A stretch of 64,000 nucleotides of DNA from CmP2 sp052084925 (GTDB taxonomy: Bacteria > Actinomycetota > Actinomycetes > Actinomycetales > Micrococcaceae), in contig JBQDEV010000011.1 in NCBI GenBank assembly GCA_052084925.1, positions 1 through 64,000 on the forward strand, written 5' to 3'. The position numbers were made by a program, and so were the translations under genes. Shown here piece by piece: positions 25,138 through 34,270 of this stretch (position 1 is its first letter; every line of letters begins with the position of its first letter). The notes under the pieces are model-generated. The model ran no database searches, was not told the DNA's origin, and saw only the letters and a program-made list of their open reading frames with translations.

Positions 25138-26736
25138 TTAAGGCAGCTGGTGGCCAGCATCGCGGTAGCGCGCACCCCAGATGCCGGATTTACCAGGAGC
25201 CATGATCGAATTCGGATCGAGAGCATCTTTGACGCGCTCGTGGAATCGCAGCAAGGCGTTGTCGTTGAAATCGAAAGTGCTCATCACCTGGTCCATCAGT
25301 GCCAGATGCGTGCGATACTCGCCGTACCTTTCCGCCGCGGCTTCATCCACCAGAACACGAGTCAGGTCCAAAGCGTTCTTGCGCTCTTCGACGTTGGTGT
25401 TGTTGTAGAAGAACAGGCAGATGTGGTGCATCTCCCGTAACCCGACGACGAACTGCGCCGCATAGTCGGGTCCGTACTCGTAGGAGCGGTCGCGTACCAT
25501 CGTGAACTGCTTGACGGCGTCGGCGCCATCCGGAGCTGAAATCGGGGAGAAGCTGAGGTGCCCACCATGGGGAACCCAATCCATGATGGCTTTCTCCTTG
25601 ATCGAGGGAATGCCTTGATTGATCTCGTGGCGATCGTGGAGCACTTGCGACCCTGGAGTGCCTTCGGGGCGGGTCTTCGTGGTGAAGAAGCGCGATCCGG
25701 GAACTACCGTGAATGCTTTTTCAATGATGTCGAGGAACGCCTCGATCTGTTCGGGCGGACCATAGACACTGGCATAGAGATTCCAATACCCGAGGTCCAT
25801 TTCCGATTTCATCGTGGCGATGACCTCGTCGGTGAGTGGACCTCCGTCTGGTAACCAGCGATCCCGGGTGCTCTGTACCGCTGAGTCAAGGATGATGTTG
25901 CGGAGTACCGGCACGGACTGCAACGGTGCCATCCCGATGCGCAGTGGGAGCATGATGTCGACGACCTGCTCAAGGTCCGTTTCATTTTCGAAGGTGATCA
26001 GGAAGGTCTCGGTCTCGGGCGGTGCCGGCATCAATGCAACACCCATCTTGGTGACGATCCCAAAGTTGGACTGGCTGAACAGACCATCCGGCGATGGACC
26101 GAAGCCATAGGGGAACAGCTGCCAGGTATTGGCCTTTGACATGGATCCCATTCCCGTCCGGAGAAGATCTCCGTCGGGCAGCACGACTTCCAAGCCGGTC
26201 TGCCACATCCAGTGGTCGCCGTAAGGGGTATAACCGACTCCACGGTCCAAGGTATTGCCCATGACTGAACCCCAGCCGAGATCCGGAACATCGACCCACA
26301 CGTTGTATCCATGTTCTTGAATGTGGTTATAGAGATCGAAGAAGGTCACGCCGGGTTCGACCAGTGCATAGGCGTACTTCTCGTTGACCTCGATGATCTT
26401 GTTCATCCGACGCGCAGTGGCCACGACAACCGCTCCGGACAATCGGGGAGCGGCACCGCCGTAGCCGAGGTTCTTACCGGTGGAAGTGGGAGAGAGGGGG
26501 ACTCGGAATTCATTGGCGATCCGGACGATTTCTTGGATCTCTTCAGTACTTGAAGGGAAGATGACGGCTCCGGGACGAAAGAGCGTTTCATCGGCAGTTG
26601 CAGGGAACGGGTCGTCGAACTCTTTCAGTTCCTGTTCGGTGGAGAGCACATGCTGGTTGCCAAGTACTTCACGGAATCGATCGAGTGCAGTATCGAAATC
26701 TGTTTCGCTGACATCGGGCGGGAGAATGCGGGTCAT
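25138..26736 (-). CDS. FAD-linked phenol oxidase, eugenol/vanillyl-alcohol oxidase homologue
   Basis: 532 residues from the ATG at 26734-26736; the resulting MTRILPPDVSE start resembles that of Rhodococcus eugenol oxidase, which is of similar length. It is a VAO/PCMH flavoprotein with GKNLGYGGAAPRLSG (Tyr92, phenolate-binding) and GSVMGNTLDRGVGYTPYGDH. The histidine of HDRHEIN near 370 corresponds to the covalent-FAD histidine of VAO enzymes, and YGEYRTH (Tyr474, Arg475) completes the phenolate site. The expected reaction is O2-dependent oxidation of a para-substituted phenol such as eugenol to coniferyl alcohol or vanillyl alcohol to vanillin, with H2O2. It is the first gene of the catabolic operon. 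Confidence 0.9.
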   Translation of the reverse strand: MTRILPPDVSETDFDTALDRFREVLGNQHVLSTEQELKEFDDPFPATADETLFRPGAVIFPSSTEEIQEIVRIANEFRVPLSPTSTGKNLGYGGAAPRLSGAVVVATARRMNKIIEVNEKYAYALVEPGVTFFDLYNHIQEHGYNVWVDVPDLGWGSVMGNTLDRGVGYTPYGDHWMWQTGLEVVLPDGDLLRTGMGSMSKANTWQLFPYGFGPSPDGLFSQSNFGIVTKMGVALMPAPPETETFLITFENETDLEQVVDIMLPLRIGMAPLQSVPVLRNIILDSAVQSTRDRWLPDGGPLTDEVIATMKSEMDLGYWNLYASVYGPPEQIEAFLDIIEKAFTVVPGSRFFTTKTRPEGTPGSQVLHDRHEINQGIPSIKEKAIMDWVPHGGHLSFSPISAPDGADAVKQFTMVRDRSYEYGPDYAAQFVVGLREMHHICLFFYNNTNVEERKNALDLTRVLVDEAAAERYGEYRTHLALMDQVMSTFDFNDNALLRFHERVKDALDPNSIMAPGKSGIWGARYRDAGHQLP

Positions 26737-26868
26737 GTCGAAATCACCATCCTTCATTAATGTGATGTACGTCATGCTCCCGTCTTGATGTGTGGCCCTC
26801 AAGGAAGTCTGCGCGATTCGTACCAGAGCTGATGCCGTCGCGTAGGTGGTCGTGAACCGTCATCATGA

Positions 26869-27867
26869 TTAACGGAGAAGAATCTCGGAAGGGTGCACGC
26901 CGAATCGTTGGTGGAAGAGGTGCGCGAAGCGCCCTCGATTACCGAATCCCCATGCTTCGGCAACGTCGGTGACAAGCGTTCCTTCGGCTGCGTTCTCCAT
27001 TTCTGCGCGGGCTGCGTCGAGTCGAATATCCCGGAGTACCGTCATCGGTGTGGTCTGGCGGTGCTGACGGAAACCGAGCTGGAGACTTCTCGTGCTCACA
27101 CTGACGCTTCGGGCGATATCCTCTACAGTGAGCGGCTGGCGCGCATTGGCCTCCATGTACTCAATGGCGCGGGCAACGATTGTGGCGCTGGTCGCTGATC
27201 CTGGTGGCTGGTGATGGTCCTCGGTCGCGCCGACGAGGAGCAACCGAATAATCGATTCGGCCACGGGCGCACCGATCAGCGGGTTGGTCAATGTCGAGGT
27301 CACTTGGTTGAGGTCGCGGGCCAAATTGCGCACGATGCCAGCGAATGTGGAGCCGGCTCCGGTGTCCAGCCTGAGGCTGTGATTCAGGGCGATGGGACTC
27401 TCAGTTGGATTGTCGCGAAGTGCGCTCGCAGAATTTTCAAGGAGTGTGCGTGGGATTCTGACACCGATCATGCGCGCGGGTGAATCCCAGCCGCGAATCT
27501 GAGTGGGTGTAGTCCAATCCTGGATGACGGCCCGGTCGGGCGCCATGGTGGATTCAACTCGACCGTTTCCCATCCTTGCTGTGCCAAAGGCGGTGAAATT
27601 GACTTGATAATAGTCGTGGCGAGGGGCCGAAGTATTGATCGATACTTGTGAGGCGTATTGCAACAGCCCAATGGTCATGCCGGAGAAGGTGGCGGCGGTG
27701 AGGCTCATGCCGAACGGCGCACCTCGGGTCAAGGTGCGCACTTCATGCGGGTGGTAGACAGTGCCGCCAAGCGCCTCCGCCTGCTGCACGCGATCCGTGT
27801 TGATGTGTATTAGCGACTCAGTGCCGCGCGCGGAGTTGAGAACGTTGTCATCCTCCATGATTGGCAA
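26869..27867 (-). CDS. AraC-family regulator
   Basis: 332 residues. An N-terminal AraC_binding_2-like domain is followed by the AraC/XylS DNA-binding domain (LTVEDIARSVSVSTRSLQLGFRQH; second helix pair ending AWGFGNRGRFAHLFHQRFGVHPSEILLR). It precedes the oxidase operon by 132 bp on the same strand and is its probable activator, responding to a phenolic compound. A CRP-like box is just upstream of its start. It is of the same general type as the regulator at 3951 but not a close copy. Confidence 0.87.
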   Translation of the reverse strand: MPIMEDDNVLNSARGTESLIHINTDRVQQAEALGGTVYHPHEVRTLTRGAPFGMSLTAATFSGMTIGLLQYASQVSINTSAPRHDYYQVNFTAFGTARMGNGRVESTMAPDRAVIQDWTTPTQIRGWDSPARMIGVRIPRTLLENSASALRDNPTESPIALNHSLRLDTGAGSTFAGIVRNLARDLNQVTSTLTNPLIGAPVAESIIRLLLVGATEDHHQPPGSATSATIVARAIEYMEANARQPLTVEDIARSVSVSTRSLQLGFRQHRQTTPMTVLRDIRLDAARAEMENAAEGTLVTDVAEAWGFGNRGRFAHLFHQRFGVHPSEILLR

Positions 27868-27878
27868 TTCTACGCTTT

Positions 27879-27894
27879 AGTGAGCTGAGTCACA
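27879..27894. promoter_or_regulatory. CRP/GlxR-like box upstream of the AraC gene
   Basis: AGTGAGCTGAGTCACA matches TGTGA-N6-TCACA at 9 of 10 positions and lies 12 bp upstream of the AraC start codon on the minus strand. Motif evidence only. Confidence 0.45.
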
Positions 27895-27962
27895 ATTGGT
27901 GCGGTGTCTTCCTGGACGTCTCCGCAATGATGATGTTTTCGCATACGAGTGGCGATATCGAG

Positions 27963-28005
27963 TGAATCGACGCGGCCGCCAGGAACGTCGGAACAGATTC
28001 CGTTA
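27963..28005. repeat. 43-bp direct repeat, right copy
   Basis: This is the second copy of 22452-22494 (two mismatches), here not part of a gene. It ends 11 bp before the IclR stop codon. It marks the right edge of the oxidase, dehydrogenase and AraC block. Confidence 0.85.
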
Positions 28006-28015
28006 GGTGCGCGTC

Positions 28016-28825
28016 TTATTTGCGAGGCGAAGAATTCGTCGAGCTATTCCTGAGGATCTCTTCCATTCTGAGTGCGAATGGACGTAACTGTTCGACCAGG
28101 GTGCTTGCATCGGTGGCTTGTGCCATTCGTTGATAGGGGACCGTGGCTGAGATCGCGGCGATAGGGGCGCTCGATGCGTCGTGAAGCGGAAGCGCCACAG
28201 CTGCCACTCCTGTCTGAGCTTCACCCACCTGCAGTGCCCAGGTGCGGCGACGAATTCTGGCCAGTTCGAGTTTGAGGTCGTCCGCGGAGGTCACCTGCGA
28301 GTTGGGGGCACGCGTCCAATCATGATGTGCGAATCGGCGCTGGATCTCAGCATCGGGCAATGCGGCAAGAATGGCTCGACCGCCAGCCGTCGCGTGAGCT
28401 GGAGTGGTCCGACGGATGGGATGGGCTATGCGTACCAAATGTGTTCCTTCGACGGAGAGCACGAAACGGATGTCTGTACCTTCCAATACAACGAGGTTGC
28501 ACGTCTCCATCAACGTACGCGCTGCCCGCTTCAATGTGGGCTCCAGCAGAGGGACAAGGTCGACGCCCCGATCCACATCCGCGGCTAGTTGGCGCAACGC
28601 TGGGCCCACCCGGTACGCCGATCCGCGACGGGACTGCACCAAATAGCCCTGATGGACGCAGGTGCTCAAGATTCGATGTGCCATCGAGGGGCTGATGGCT
28701 AGTTCGTGGGCCAGCTCCGTGAGTGTGATCCGCCCTCTCGTTGACACGAGCGCTACCGCGCGAAGCGTCCTTTCTGCCGTTTGCAGCACGAGAACCTCTT
28801 TTCCTAATAGTGGAAATCCAAGCAT
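28016..28825 (-). CDS. IclR-family transcriptional regulator
   Basis: 269 residues. The N-terminal winged HTH (ALVSTRGRITLTELAHELAISPSMAHRILSTCVHQGYL) is followed by an IclR effector domain with HATAGGRAILAALPDAEI and VGEAQTGVAAVALPLHD. It is divergent from the decarboxylase-like amidohydrolase gene and most likely controls that gene and the following binding-protein gene. IclR proteins commonly govern protocatechuate and other aromatic-acid pathways. Confidence 0.88.
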   Translation of the reverse strand: MLGFPLLGKEVLVLQTAERTLRAVALVSTRGRITLTELAHELAISPSMAHRILSTCVHQGYLVQSRRGSAYRVGPALRQLAADVDRGVDLVPLLEPTLKRAARTLMETCNLVVLEGTDIRFVLSVEGTHLVRIAHPIRRTTPAHATAGGRAILAALPDAEIQRRFAHHDWTRAPNSQVTSADDLKLELARIRRRTWALQVGEAQTGVAAVALPLHDASSAPIAAISATVPYQRMAQATDASTLVEQLRPFALRMEEILRNSSTNSSPRK

Positions 28826-28996
28826 CCGTTACGTGCACAGTCAAGGGACGGAGTAATCAGTATCGGGACATATCGATCCAAAGTGTTCCTGAATCCGGAA
28901 TTCTCGGGACGAGCCCAATCTGCTGAGGTCAGCCTCCATAGACTTCGGAGACACCTGAGACTCACTCAAGAACTATGGTCCAGAGAAGGAGCCATC

Positions 28997-30079
28997 GTGA
29001 CGGAATCTGAACGTTCAGCCGAGGCAACGACGCTTGCCGGAGGTGGCCGTGAGTATCTGCGCATCGCGACCGAAGAAGCTTATGCCCTACCCGAAATGTA
29101 TGACCTCTATCGGCAACAGCTGAAGGACGGCTCGAATCCAGATATCGGGTTCAACAGCTTGGTCGGCTATTTCCTCGGTAGTGAGCACCAACAGCCTCGC
29201 GACGTCGTCGCCCGGCTCCAAGATGCAGGTGATCGTCGCATCCAGGATATGGATGACACTGGTATCGACCACCAGATCCTCGCATTGACTGCACCGGGGA
29301 CGCAGGTTCTCGCTGCGAATGAAGGCGCCGGCATTGCAGCAATGACGAACGATCGTCTGGCCGCGGCCTGTCAGCGTCACCCGACTCGATTCTCCGCGTT
29401 GGCTGCAGTGTCGTTTGAGACTCCCGATGCCGGAGCCGCGGAACTGGAGCGAGCCGTGTCCGAGTTGGGGCTGAAAGGTCTGATCGCTAATTCGCATGTT
29501 CGTGGGCGGTATCTGGATGACCCAGCCTTCTTGCCTGTTCTGGAAAAGTGTGTCGAGTTAGACGTTCCGTTGTATTTGCATCCGAGCACTCCACCGAATG
29601 CGATGATCGAGCCGTTCCGTGAGGCAGGGTTGGACGGAGCGGTCTTCGGATTCGGCGTCGAAACCGGATATCACTTGCTTCGAATGATCACTTCTGGGCT
29701 CTTCGACCGACTGCCTCAGCTGCGAGTCGTCGTAGGACACCTCGGCGAAGCATTGCCCTTCTGGGCTCCTCGTATCGACCATATGCATGCCAAGCAGGTT
29801 GCGGCCGGGCGGTATGACGCGATCAGGCCGCTCGCGAAGAAACCATCGGACTATTTGAGGTCGAATGTGTGGATCACGACCAGTGGAATGCCGTGGACGG
29901 ACCAGATCATGTTCGTTCGGCAGGTGGTCGGCAAGGACCGCGTGATGTACGCCATGGACTACCCCTACCAGTTCGATCGGGCTGAGGTCCTTGAGCAGGA
30001 TCAACTACCTCTCTCTGCAACGGAGAAGAAGGCCTTCTTTGAAGACATCGCGCGAGACGTCTTCAATCTCGAGGTGTAG
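28997..30079 (+). CDS. amidohydrolase-family decarboxylase, LigW-like
   Basis: 360 residues from the GTG at 28997 (GAGAAGGAG just upstream); a longer ATG frame from 28883 has no ribosome site. It belongs to the ACMSD/amidohydrolase_2 group: IATEEAYALPEM near the N-terminus (metal-binding Glu), YLHPSTPP (His), VVVGHLGEALPFW (His) and YAMDYPYQ (Asp). The EEA start and these ligands match 5-carboxyvanillate decarboxylase (LigW) and gamma-resorcylate/2,3-dihydroxybenzoate decarboxylases, which remove CO2 without cofactor redox. The link to the phenol-oxidase cassette is by neighbourhood. The binding-protein gene follows at once. Confidence 0.82.
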   Translation: MTESERSAEATTLAGGGREYLRIATEEAYALPEMYDLYRQQLKDGSNPDIGFNSLVGYFLGSEHQQPRDVVARLQDAGDRRIQDMDDTGIDHQILALTAPGTQVLAANEGAGIAAMTNDRLAAACQRHPTRFSALAAVSFETPDAGAAELERAVSELGLKGLIANSHVRGRYLDDPAFLPVLEKCVELDVPLYLHPSTPPNAMIEPFREAGLDGAVFGFGVETGYHLLRMITSGLFDRLPQLRVVVGHLGEALPFWAPRIDHMHAKQVAAGRYDAIRPLAKKPSDYLRSNVWITTSGMPWTDQIMFVRQVVGKDRVMYAMDYPYQFDRAEVLEQDQLPLSATEKKAFFEDIARDVFNLEV

Positions 30080-30115
30080 ACGATGCAGCACGATGACATG
30101 AGACAGGAGCCTGGC

Positions 30116-31141
30116 ATGAGCGTCCCGAGTAAGAACGGCGAAATTCGCCGCGGTGGGAGGCGGTTACTCCTCGGCGCCGCAGCTATCGGTGCGAGCCTGG
30201 GGCTGGCGGCCTGCGGTCAGGGGTCTCCATCCGGAACTGAGGAGACCAGCCAAGCTGGAGACACCTCCTCGGAATTGACCGCAATTTCGGTGGGCACTCT
30301 GCCCATTGCTTCGTCTGCAGAGTTGCGTTTCGGGGTGAGCGAGGGAATTTTTGAGGAGCATGGTCTCGACGTAGATCTCGTCGAGGGGCAAGGTGGCGCA
30401 GAATTGTTGCCTGCAGTGCAGAATCAATCCCTGGCGATCGCCGTCGGGAATCCGATGTCCGTCTTGACGGCCGCCGATCGCGGTCTCGATGTGAGGGTGA
30501 TCTCCGGGTATTCGTGGTCGTCGGCTTCGGGAGACGACATCAACGCCGTCGTCACTCGCGCCGACTCTGGCATTGAGGAATTCACGGATCTTGAAGACAG
30601 AGTCGTGACAGTCAATGCGCTGCACACGTTGGGCGACCTCTCGATCATGGAATCAGTTGACCAGCAGGGTGGGGACCCGGCGAGCGTGCGATTCAACGAG
30701 ATGGCCTTCCCTGACATGTTGCCGCAGCTCGAGGAAGGAAATGTGGATGCAGTCTGGATCCCAGATCCGTTCTTGGGGATGGCATTAGAAGACCCTCAGA
30801 ATGTCGTGGTTGGTCACCCCAACCAGGTGGCGATGCAGAGTATGCCCTTGACTATCGCGTTCACCTCGGCCGCCTTCGCGGAAGAGAATCCTGACGTGAT
30901 CGAAGCGTTTACTGCAGCGTTGACTGAGTCTGCGGAGGCAGCTTGGGAAGACGAGGAGGTACTCCGTGACTCCATCGCGTCGTCGTTGAACATGGACGAA
31001 GCTGTGGCCCAGCGTATTGGGCTCGAGCCGGCTCATACCGACCTTCCCACGGAGACTCTTCAACAGGTCTATGACCTGATGCTGAAGTACGACATGGCGA
31101 CCAACCCGCTCGACGTCGAGTCGCTCTACGTGCACGACTAG
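30116..31141 (+). CDS. ABC-transporter substrate-binding lipoprotein, NMT1/SsuA-like
   Basis: 341 residues from the ATG at 30116, which has CAGGAG 6 bases upstream; two earlier in-frame ATGs lack one. The N-terminus RRGGRRLLLGAAAIG followed by the lipobox LGLAAC suggests a Tat-exported lipoprotein. The mature sequence parallels the protein at 13837 (SVGTLPIASSAELRFGVSEGIFEEHGLDVDL, AVGNPMSVLTAADRGLDVRVISGYS), so the two are paralogues. No permease or ATPase gene is near. It shares an operon with the decarboxylase, which suggests an aromatic-acid or related ligand. Confidence 0.85.
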   Translation: MSVPSKNGEIRRGGRRLLLGAAAIGASLGLAACGQGSPSGTEETSQAGDTSSELTAISVGTLPIASSAELRFGVSEGIFEEHGLDVDLVEGQGGAELLPAVQNQSLAIAVGNPMSVLTAADRGLDVRVISGYSWSSASGDDINAVVTRADSGIEEFTDLEDRVVTVNALHTLGDLSIMESVDQQGGDPASVRFNEMAFPDMLPQLEEGNVDAVWIPDPFLGMALEDPQNVVVGHPNQVAMQSMPLTIAFTSAAFAEENPDVIEAFTAALTESAEAAWEDEEVLRDSIASSLNMDEAVAQRIGLEPAHTDLPTETLQQVYDLMLKYDMATNPLDVESLYVHD

Positions 31142-31161
31142 AAGCGAATGTGCCCATATAG

Positions 31162-31205
31162 CTGTGGGGCGGTCTCCCATCCAAGGATGAGAGACCGCCC
31201 CACAG
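31162..31205. terminator. 15-bp perfect hairpin between convergent genes
   Basis: CTGTGGGGCGGTCTC (31162-31176) pairs exactly with 31191-31205 around a 14-base loop. It lies between the binding-protein gene (+) and the malic enzyme gene (-) and serves both directions. Confidence 0.82.
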
Positions 31206-31221
31206 GTCAATGTCGCAAGGC

Positions 31222-32622
31222 TCAGAGCGTGGCTACGCCCTGATCGCGGGCGACCTTTGCCACGGCTTCGGCCACGCGGGTAGACACCTCGGGGTCGAAG
31301 ACTGACGGGATGATGAAGCTGGGGTTGCGCTCGTCATCGGAGACGCAGGAGGCGATGGCCTCCGCGGCCACGACCAGCATCTCGTCGACGATGTCCTTGG
31401 CGCCGGCATCCAGCAGTCCGCGGAAGAACCCGGGGAAGGCCAGCACGTTATTGATCTGGTTAGGGAAATCCGAGCGGCCGGTGGCCACCACAGCAGCGTG
31501 CTTGGCTGCGGCTTCGGGGGAGACCTCCGGATCCGGGTTGGACATGGCGAACACGATCGCGCCGTCGTTCATCTTCGCGATGTCCGACTCGTCGAGCAGG
31601 TTCGGTGCCGAGACGCCGATGAACACGTCCGCACCCACGACGGCTTCCTTCAGCGAACCGGAGAAGCCCTCCTCGTTGGTGTTCTGGGCCAGCCAGTTGC
31701 GGTGCGAGTCGGCGTGCTCGGAGCCGCGCTCGATGACACCCGAACGACCGGCGGCCTTGATGTTCTTCGCGCCCGAGGCCTGCAGCAGCTTGATGATGGC
31801 GGTACCAGCGGCGCCGACACCGGAGACGACGATGCGGAGTTCCTCAATCTTCCTACCCACGCCCTTCAGGGCGCTCACGCGAGCGGCCAGTGTGCCTTTC
31901 TCGGTGCCGTGCTGGTCATCGTGGAACACCGGGATGTCGAGTTCTTCTCGCAGCCGGGCCTCGATCTCAAAACACCGCGGGGCGGAGATGTCCTCCAGGT
32001 TGATGCCACCGTAGGCGGGAGCGATCGCCTTGCAGATCGAGATGATCTCTTCGGTGTCCTTGGTGTCCAGAGCCACCGGCCAGGCGTCAACGCCGGCGAA
32101 CTGCTTGAACAGCACGGCCTTGCCCTCCATCACCGGCATGGCGGCTTCGGGGCCGATATCGCCCAGACCGAGCACCGCGGTGCCGTCGGTGACCACGGCG
32201 ACGGTGTTCTTCTTGATGGTGAGATTGCGGGCGTCGTCTTTGTTCTTGGCGATCGCCTGGCAAACGCGGGCCACGCCGGGAGTGTAGGCGCGAGAAAGAT
32301 CGTCGCGGTTGCGCAGCGGCACACGTGCGGTGGTTTCGAGCTTGCCGCCGAGGTGCATCAGGAAGGTGCGGTCGGAGATGTTGCCAACGGTGACGCCGTC
32401 GAGTGCGTCCACGGCGGCGCGAATCTCATCACCGTGGGCGCGGTCGCGGGTATTGCATGAGACGTCGATGGTCAGTCCTGCGTGGGAAGACTCAACAACG
32501 TCGACGGCGGTGATCTGCGCGCCGGTGGCGGCGATCGCGTTGGTGACGTCTGAGGTGGCGGTGAAGGTGGCAGGGGTCGATACCCGGGCGGTGATCGAAT
32601 AGCCGGGGCTAGGTGCAGCCAT
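31222..32622 (-). CDS. NAD(P)-dependent malic enzyme with N-terminal ACT domain
   Basis: 466 residues. An ACT-type regulatory domain (about 1-80) precedes the malic enzyme core: YTPGVARVCQAI, VTDGTAVLGLGDIGPEAAMPVMEGKA, the metal-binding FHDDQHGT, and the nucleotide fold VVSGVGAAGTAIIKLL. It decarboxylates malate to pyruvate in the cytosol, linking the TCA cycle to gluconeogenic and NADPH supply. It is a single gene, with a terminator on its 3' side. This marks the return to core genes. Confidence 0.92.
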   Translation of the reverse strand: MAAPSPGYSITARVSTPATFTATSDVTNAIAATGAQITAVDVVESSHAGLTIDVSCNTRDRAHGDEIRAAVDALDGVTVGNISDRTFLMHLGGKLETTARVPLRNRDDLSRAYTPGVARVCQAIAKNKDDARNLTIKKNTVAVVTDGTAVLGLGDIGPEAAMPVMEGKAVLFKQFAGVDAWPVALDTKDTEEIISICKAIAPAYGGINLEDISAPRCFEIEARLREELDIPVFHDDQHGTEKGTLAARVSALKGVGRKIEELRIVVSGVGAAGTAIIKLLQASGAKNIKAAGRSGVIERGSEHADSHRNWLAQNTNEEGFSGSLKEAVVGADVFIGVSAPNLLDESDIAKMNDGAIVFAMSNPDPEVSPEAAAKHAAVVATGRSDFPNQINNVLAFPGFFRGLLDAGAKDIVDEMLVVAAEAIASCVSDDERNPSFIIPSVFDPEVSTRVAEAVAKVARDQGVATL

Positions 32623-32745
32623 GGATTCTCCTTAATCGTGGAAACGGTCTGGGAGAGAATCTACCTGGCCCGGGCCAAGAGTACCTGTGACTGGCGGTCC
32701 TGAACGTTCGGACAGTATCGGCGCCCGCGCCTCAATGATCGCGTT

Positions 32746-34221
32746 TTATCGGCTTCGTTCGGGAATGCCGGTGTTCTCGTCGCCTAAGGGAGCCGCTTCG
32801 GCGTTCTCGTCCGCTTCGTCATCGACGTCAATCGATTCCTCGGGTTCGGAGTGGTATGGGTCGTAGGGACTGCCACCTTCGAGATTCTCGGCGGATTGCT
32901 CCAAGCTCGTGGCGCCTCCTCCATCGATCTCGCCGAATTCTGCGAGGGTGGCTTCGAGGTGTGTTGCGCCGTTGTCCATCTCCCAAGCGAGGTCGCGAAG
33001 GAGTCCTGATTGGACACCGGTCACGTCGTTGTAGGGAGATTCGATGCTGGTAGAAGCGAGCCCGATGTTGGAGCTGCGCAGGAGCTCGCCGCCGATGAAG
33101 CACAGGTTAGAGTTGCTTCCGATGTCTGTCACTACCTCGGACAGGTCTCGAAGATTGGCGATGATCGAGACGACACGATCTTCATCGATCGAGAAATTGA
33201 CGTCCGTTCCCGAGTCCGAGGAAACGATCGTCGGGGCATCCATGTTGTAATCACTCTGGCGGCTGTAGAACACCTGGTGGGATTCGGTGAGCATGTTGTA
33301 GAGGGCTACTTCTTCTGCGTGAATCGTCGCGTTGAGGCCGTTCATGAGATTCTGGAACTCCGTCATTGCCGCCGGATAGCTATCTGGCGCGGATTCGATG
33401 AGATCAGTATCTACAGTCGTACTTTCGAGGATCTCGATTCCGAGGCTTGCCAGTTTCAAGGCTGGGTTGATCTTGTCCCCTGCAAAGATCTGGGCTCCTT
33501 TGAGCGCGGTGCCCGCGACTTTCAGCGCGGTTTGCCATCCGCGGGCCGCAGCGGCGTCTGCCAGCAGGCGGAACTCCGAGATCATGTGGTTCAGGATCTC
33601 GTGAAGATCCAGCCGCGCCTGCCTCCAGATCTCCTGAACACCGGTCAACGCCGCCCCGCGGATGACCGCCATGGCGTGATATCGCTGCACAGTATTGTCA
33701 ATCGACACCAGGAATTCGCGGAAACCTCGTTCCGTTTCGCCGTTCATGCCATCTTTGGCGTCCGCGTCAACTAGCTCGAGGAGAGGGCCAACTCGGCCGG
33801 ACGACGTGCTTGCCGCATCTTCGCCTTCGCCGAGATTGAGCGCGGCTTCGACGTCGAGGCTCGTCGTGATGGTCTCATCGAAAGCCTCAGGATTCGGCAA
33901 GATATGCCAATCGCGGGTCAGCAGAGTGACTCCCTGCGAAATTTCGCTGAAGGGTGTGACGTACCGATCGCTCTCGGTAGTGAAGGGGATCCCCGTATAC
34001 GGGCTGGTCGTAGTATCTGTAGCTTGGCCACCACCGTAGCCTTCGGTATCGGGTGGTGTGACCGTCGATGTTTGACCGCCGATCATATACAGGGGTCGCA
34101 GGGTGTAACTGGCGCTTCCTGAGCGTTGGTAGCCTTCCTCAGCCATGTACGCATCGATAGCCGCAACGCGCAGCTCGGACACGAGATCTTGGATATCGGT
34201 CTGCTTGCTAACTCCACCCAT
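32746..34221 (-). CDS. hypothetical protein, largely helical
   Basis: 491 residues, not recognised. The N-terminal 140 residues are polar with many Thr/Ser/Gly. The middle (about 170-340) is predicted helical (TVQRYHAMAVIRGAALTGVQEIWRQARLDLHEILNHMISEFRLL). The end is strongly acidic. No signal peptide or membrane segment is visible. The start ATG follows GAAAGG. It is the last of three consecutive minus-strand unknowns with lower GC than the flanking genes. A secreted-effector or WXG-like substrate role crossed my mind from the helical layout, but no motif supports it. Confidence 0.65.
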   Translation of the reverse strand: MGGVSKQTDIQDLVSELRVAAIDAYMAEEGYQRSGSASYTLRPLYMIGGQTSTVTPPDTEGYGGGQATDTTTSPYTGIPFTTESDRYVTPFSEISQGVTLLTRDWHILPNPEAFDETITTSLDVEAALNLGEGEDAASTSSGRVGPLLELVDADAKDGMNGETERGFREFLVSIDNTVQRYHAMAVIRGAALTGVQEIWRQARLDLHEILNHMISEFRLLADAAAARGWQTALKVAGTALKGAQIFAGDKINPALKLASLGIEILESTTVDTDLIESAPDSYPAAMTEFQNLMNGLNATIHAEEVALYNMLTESHQVFYSRQSDYNMDAPTIVSSDSGTDVNFSIDEDRVVSIIANLRDLSEVVTDIGSNSNLCFIGGELLRSSNIGLASTSIESPYNDVTGVQSGLLRDLAWEMDNGATHLEATLAEFGEIDGGGATSLEQSAENLEGGSPYDPYHSEPEESIDVDDEADENAEAAPLGDENTGIPERSR

Positions 34222-34270
34222 GGAAGTGCCTTTCGTTCAGGGCGATCTTGTGTCCTAGAACGGACTCTCG

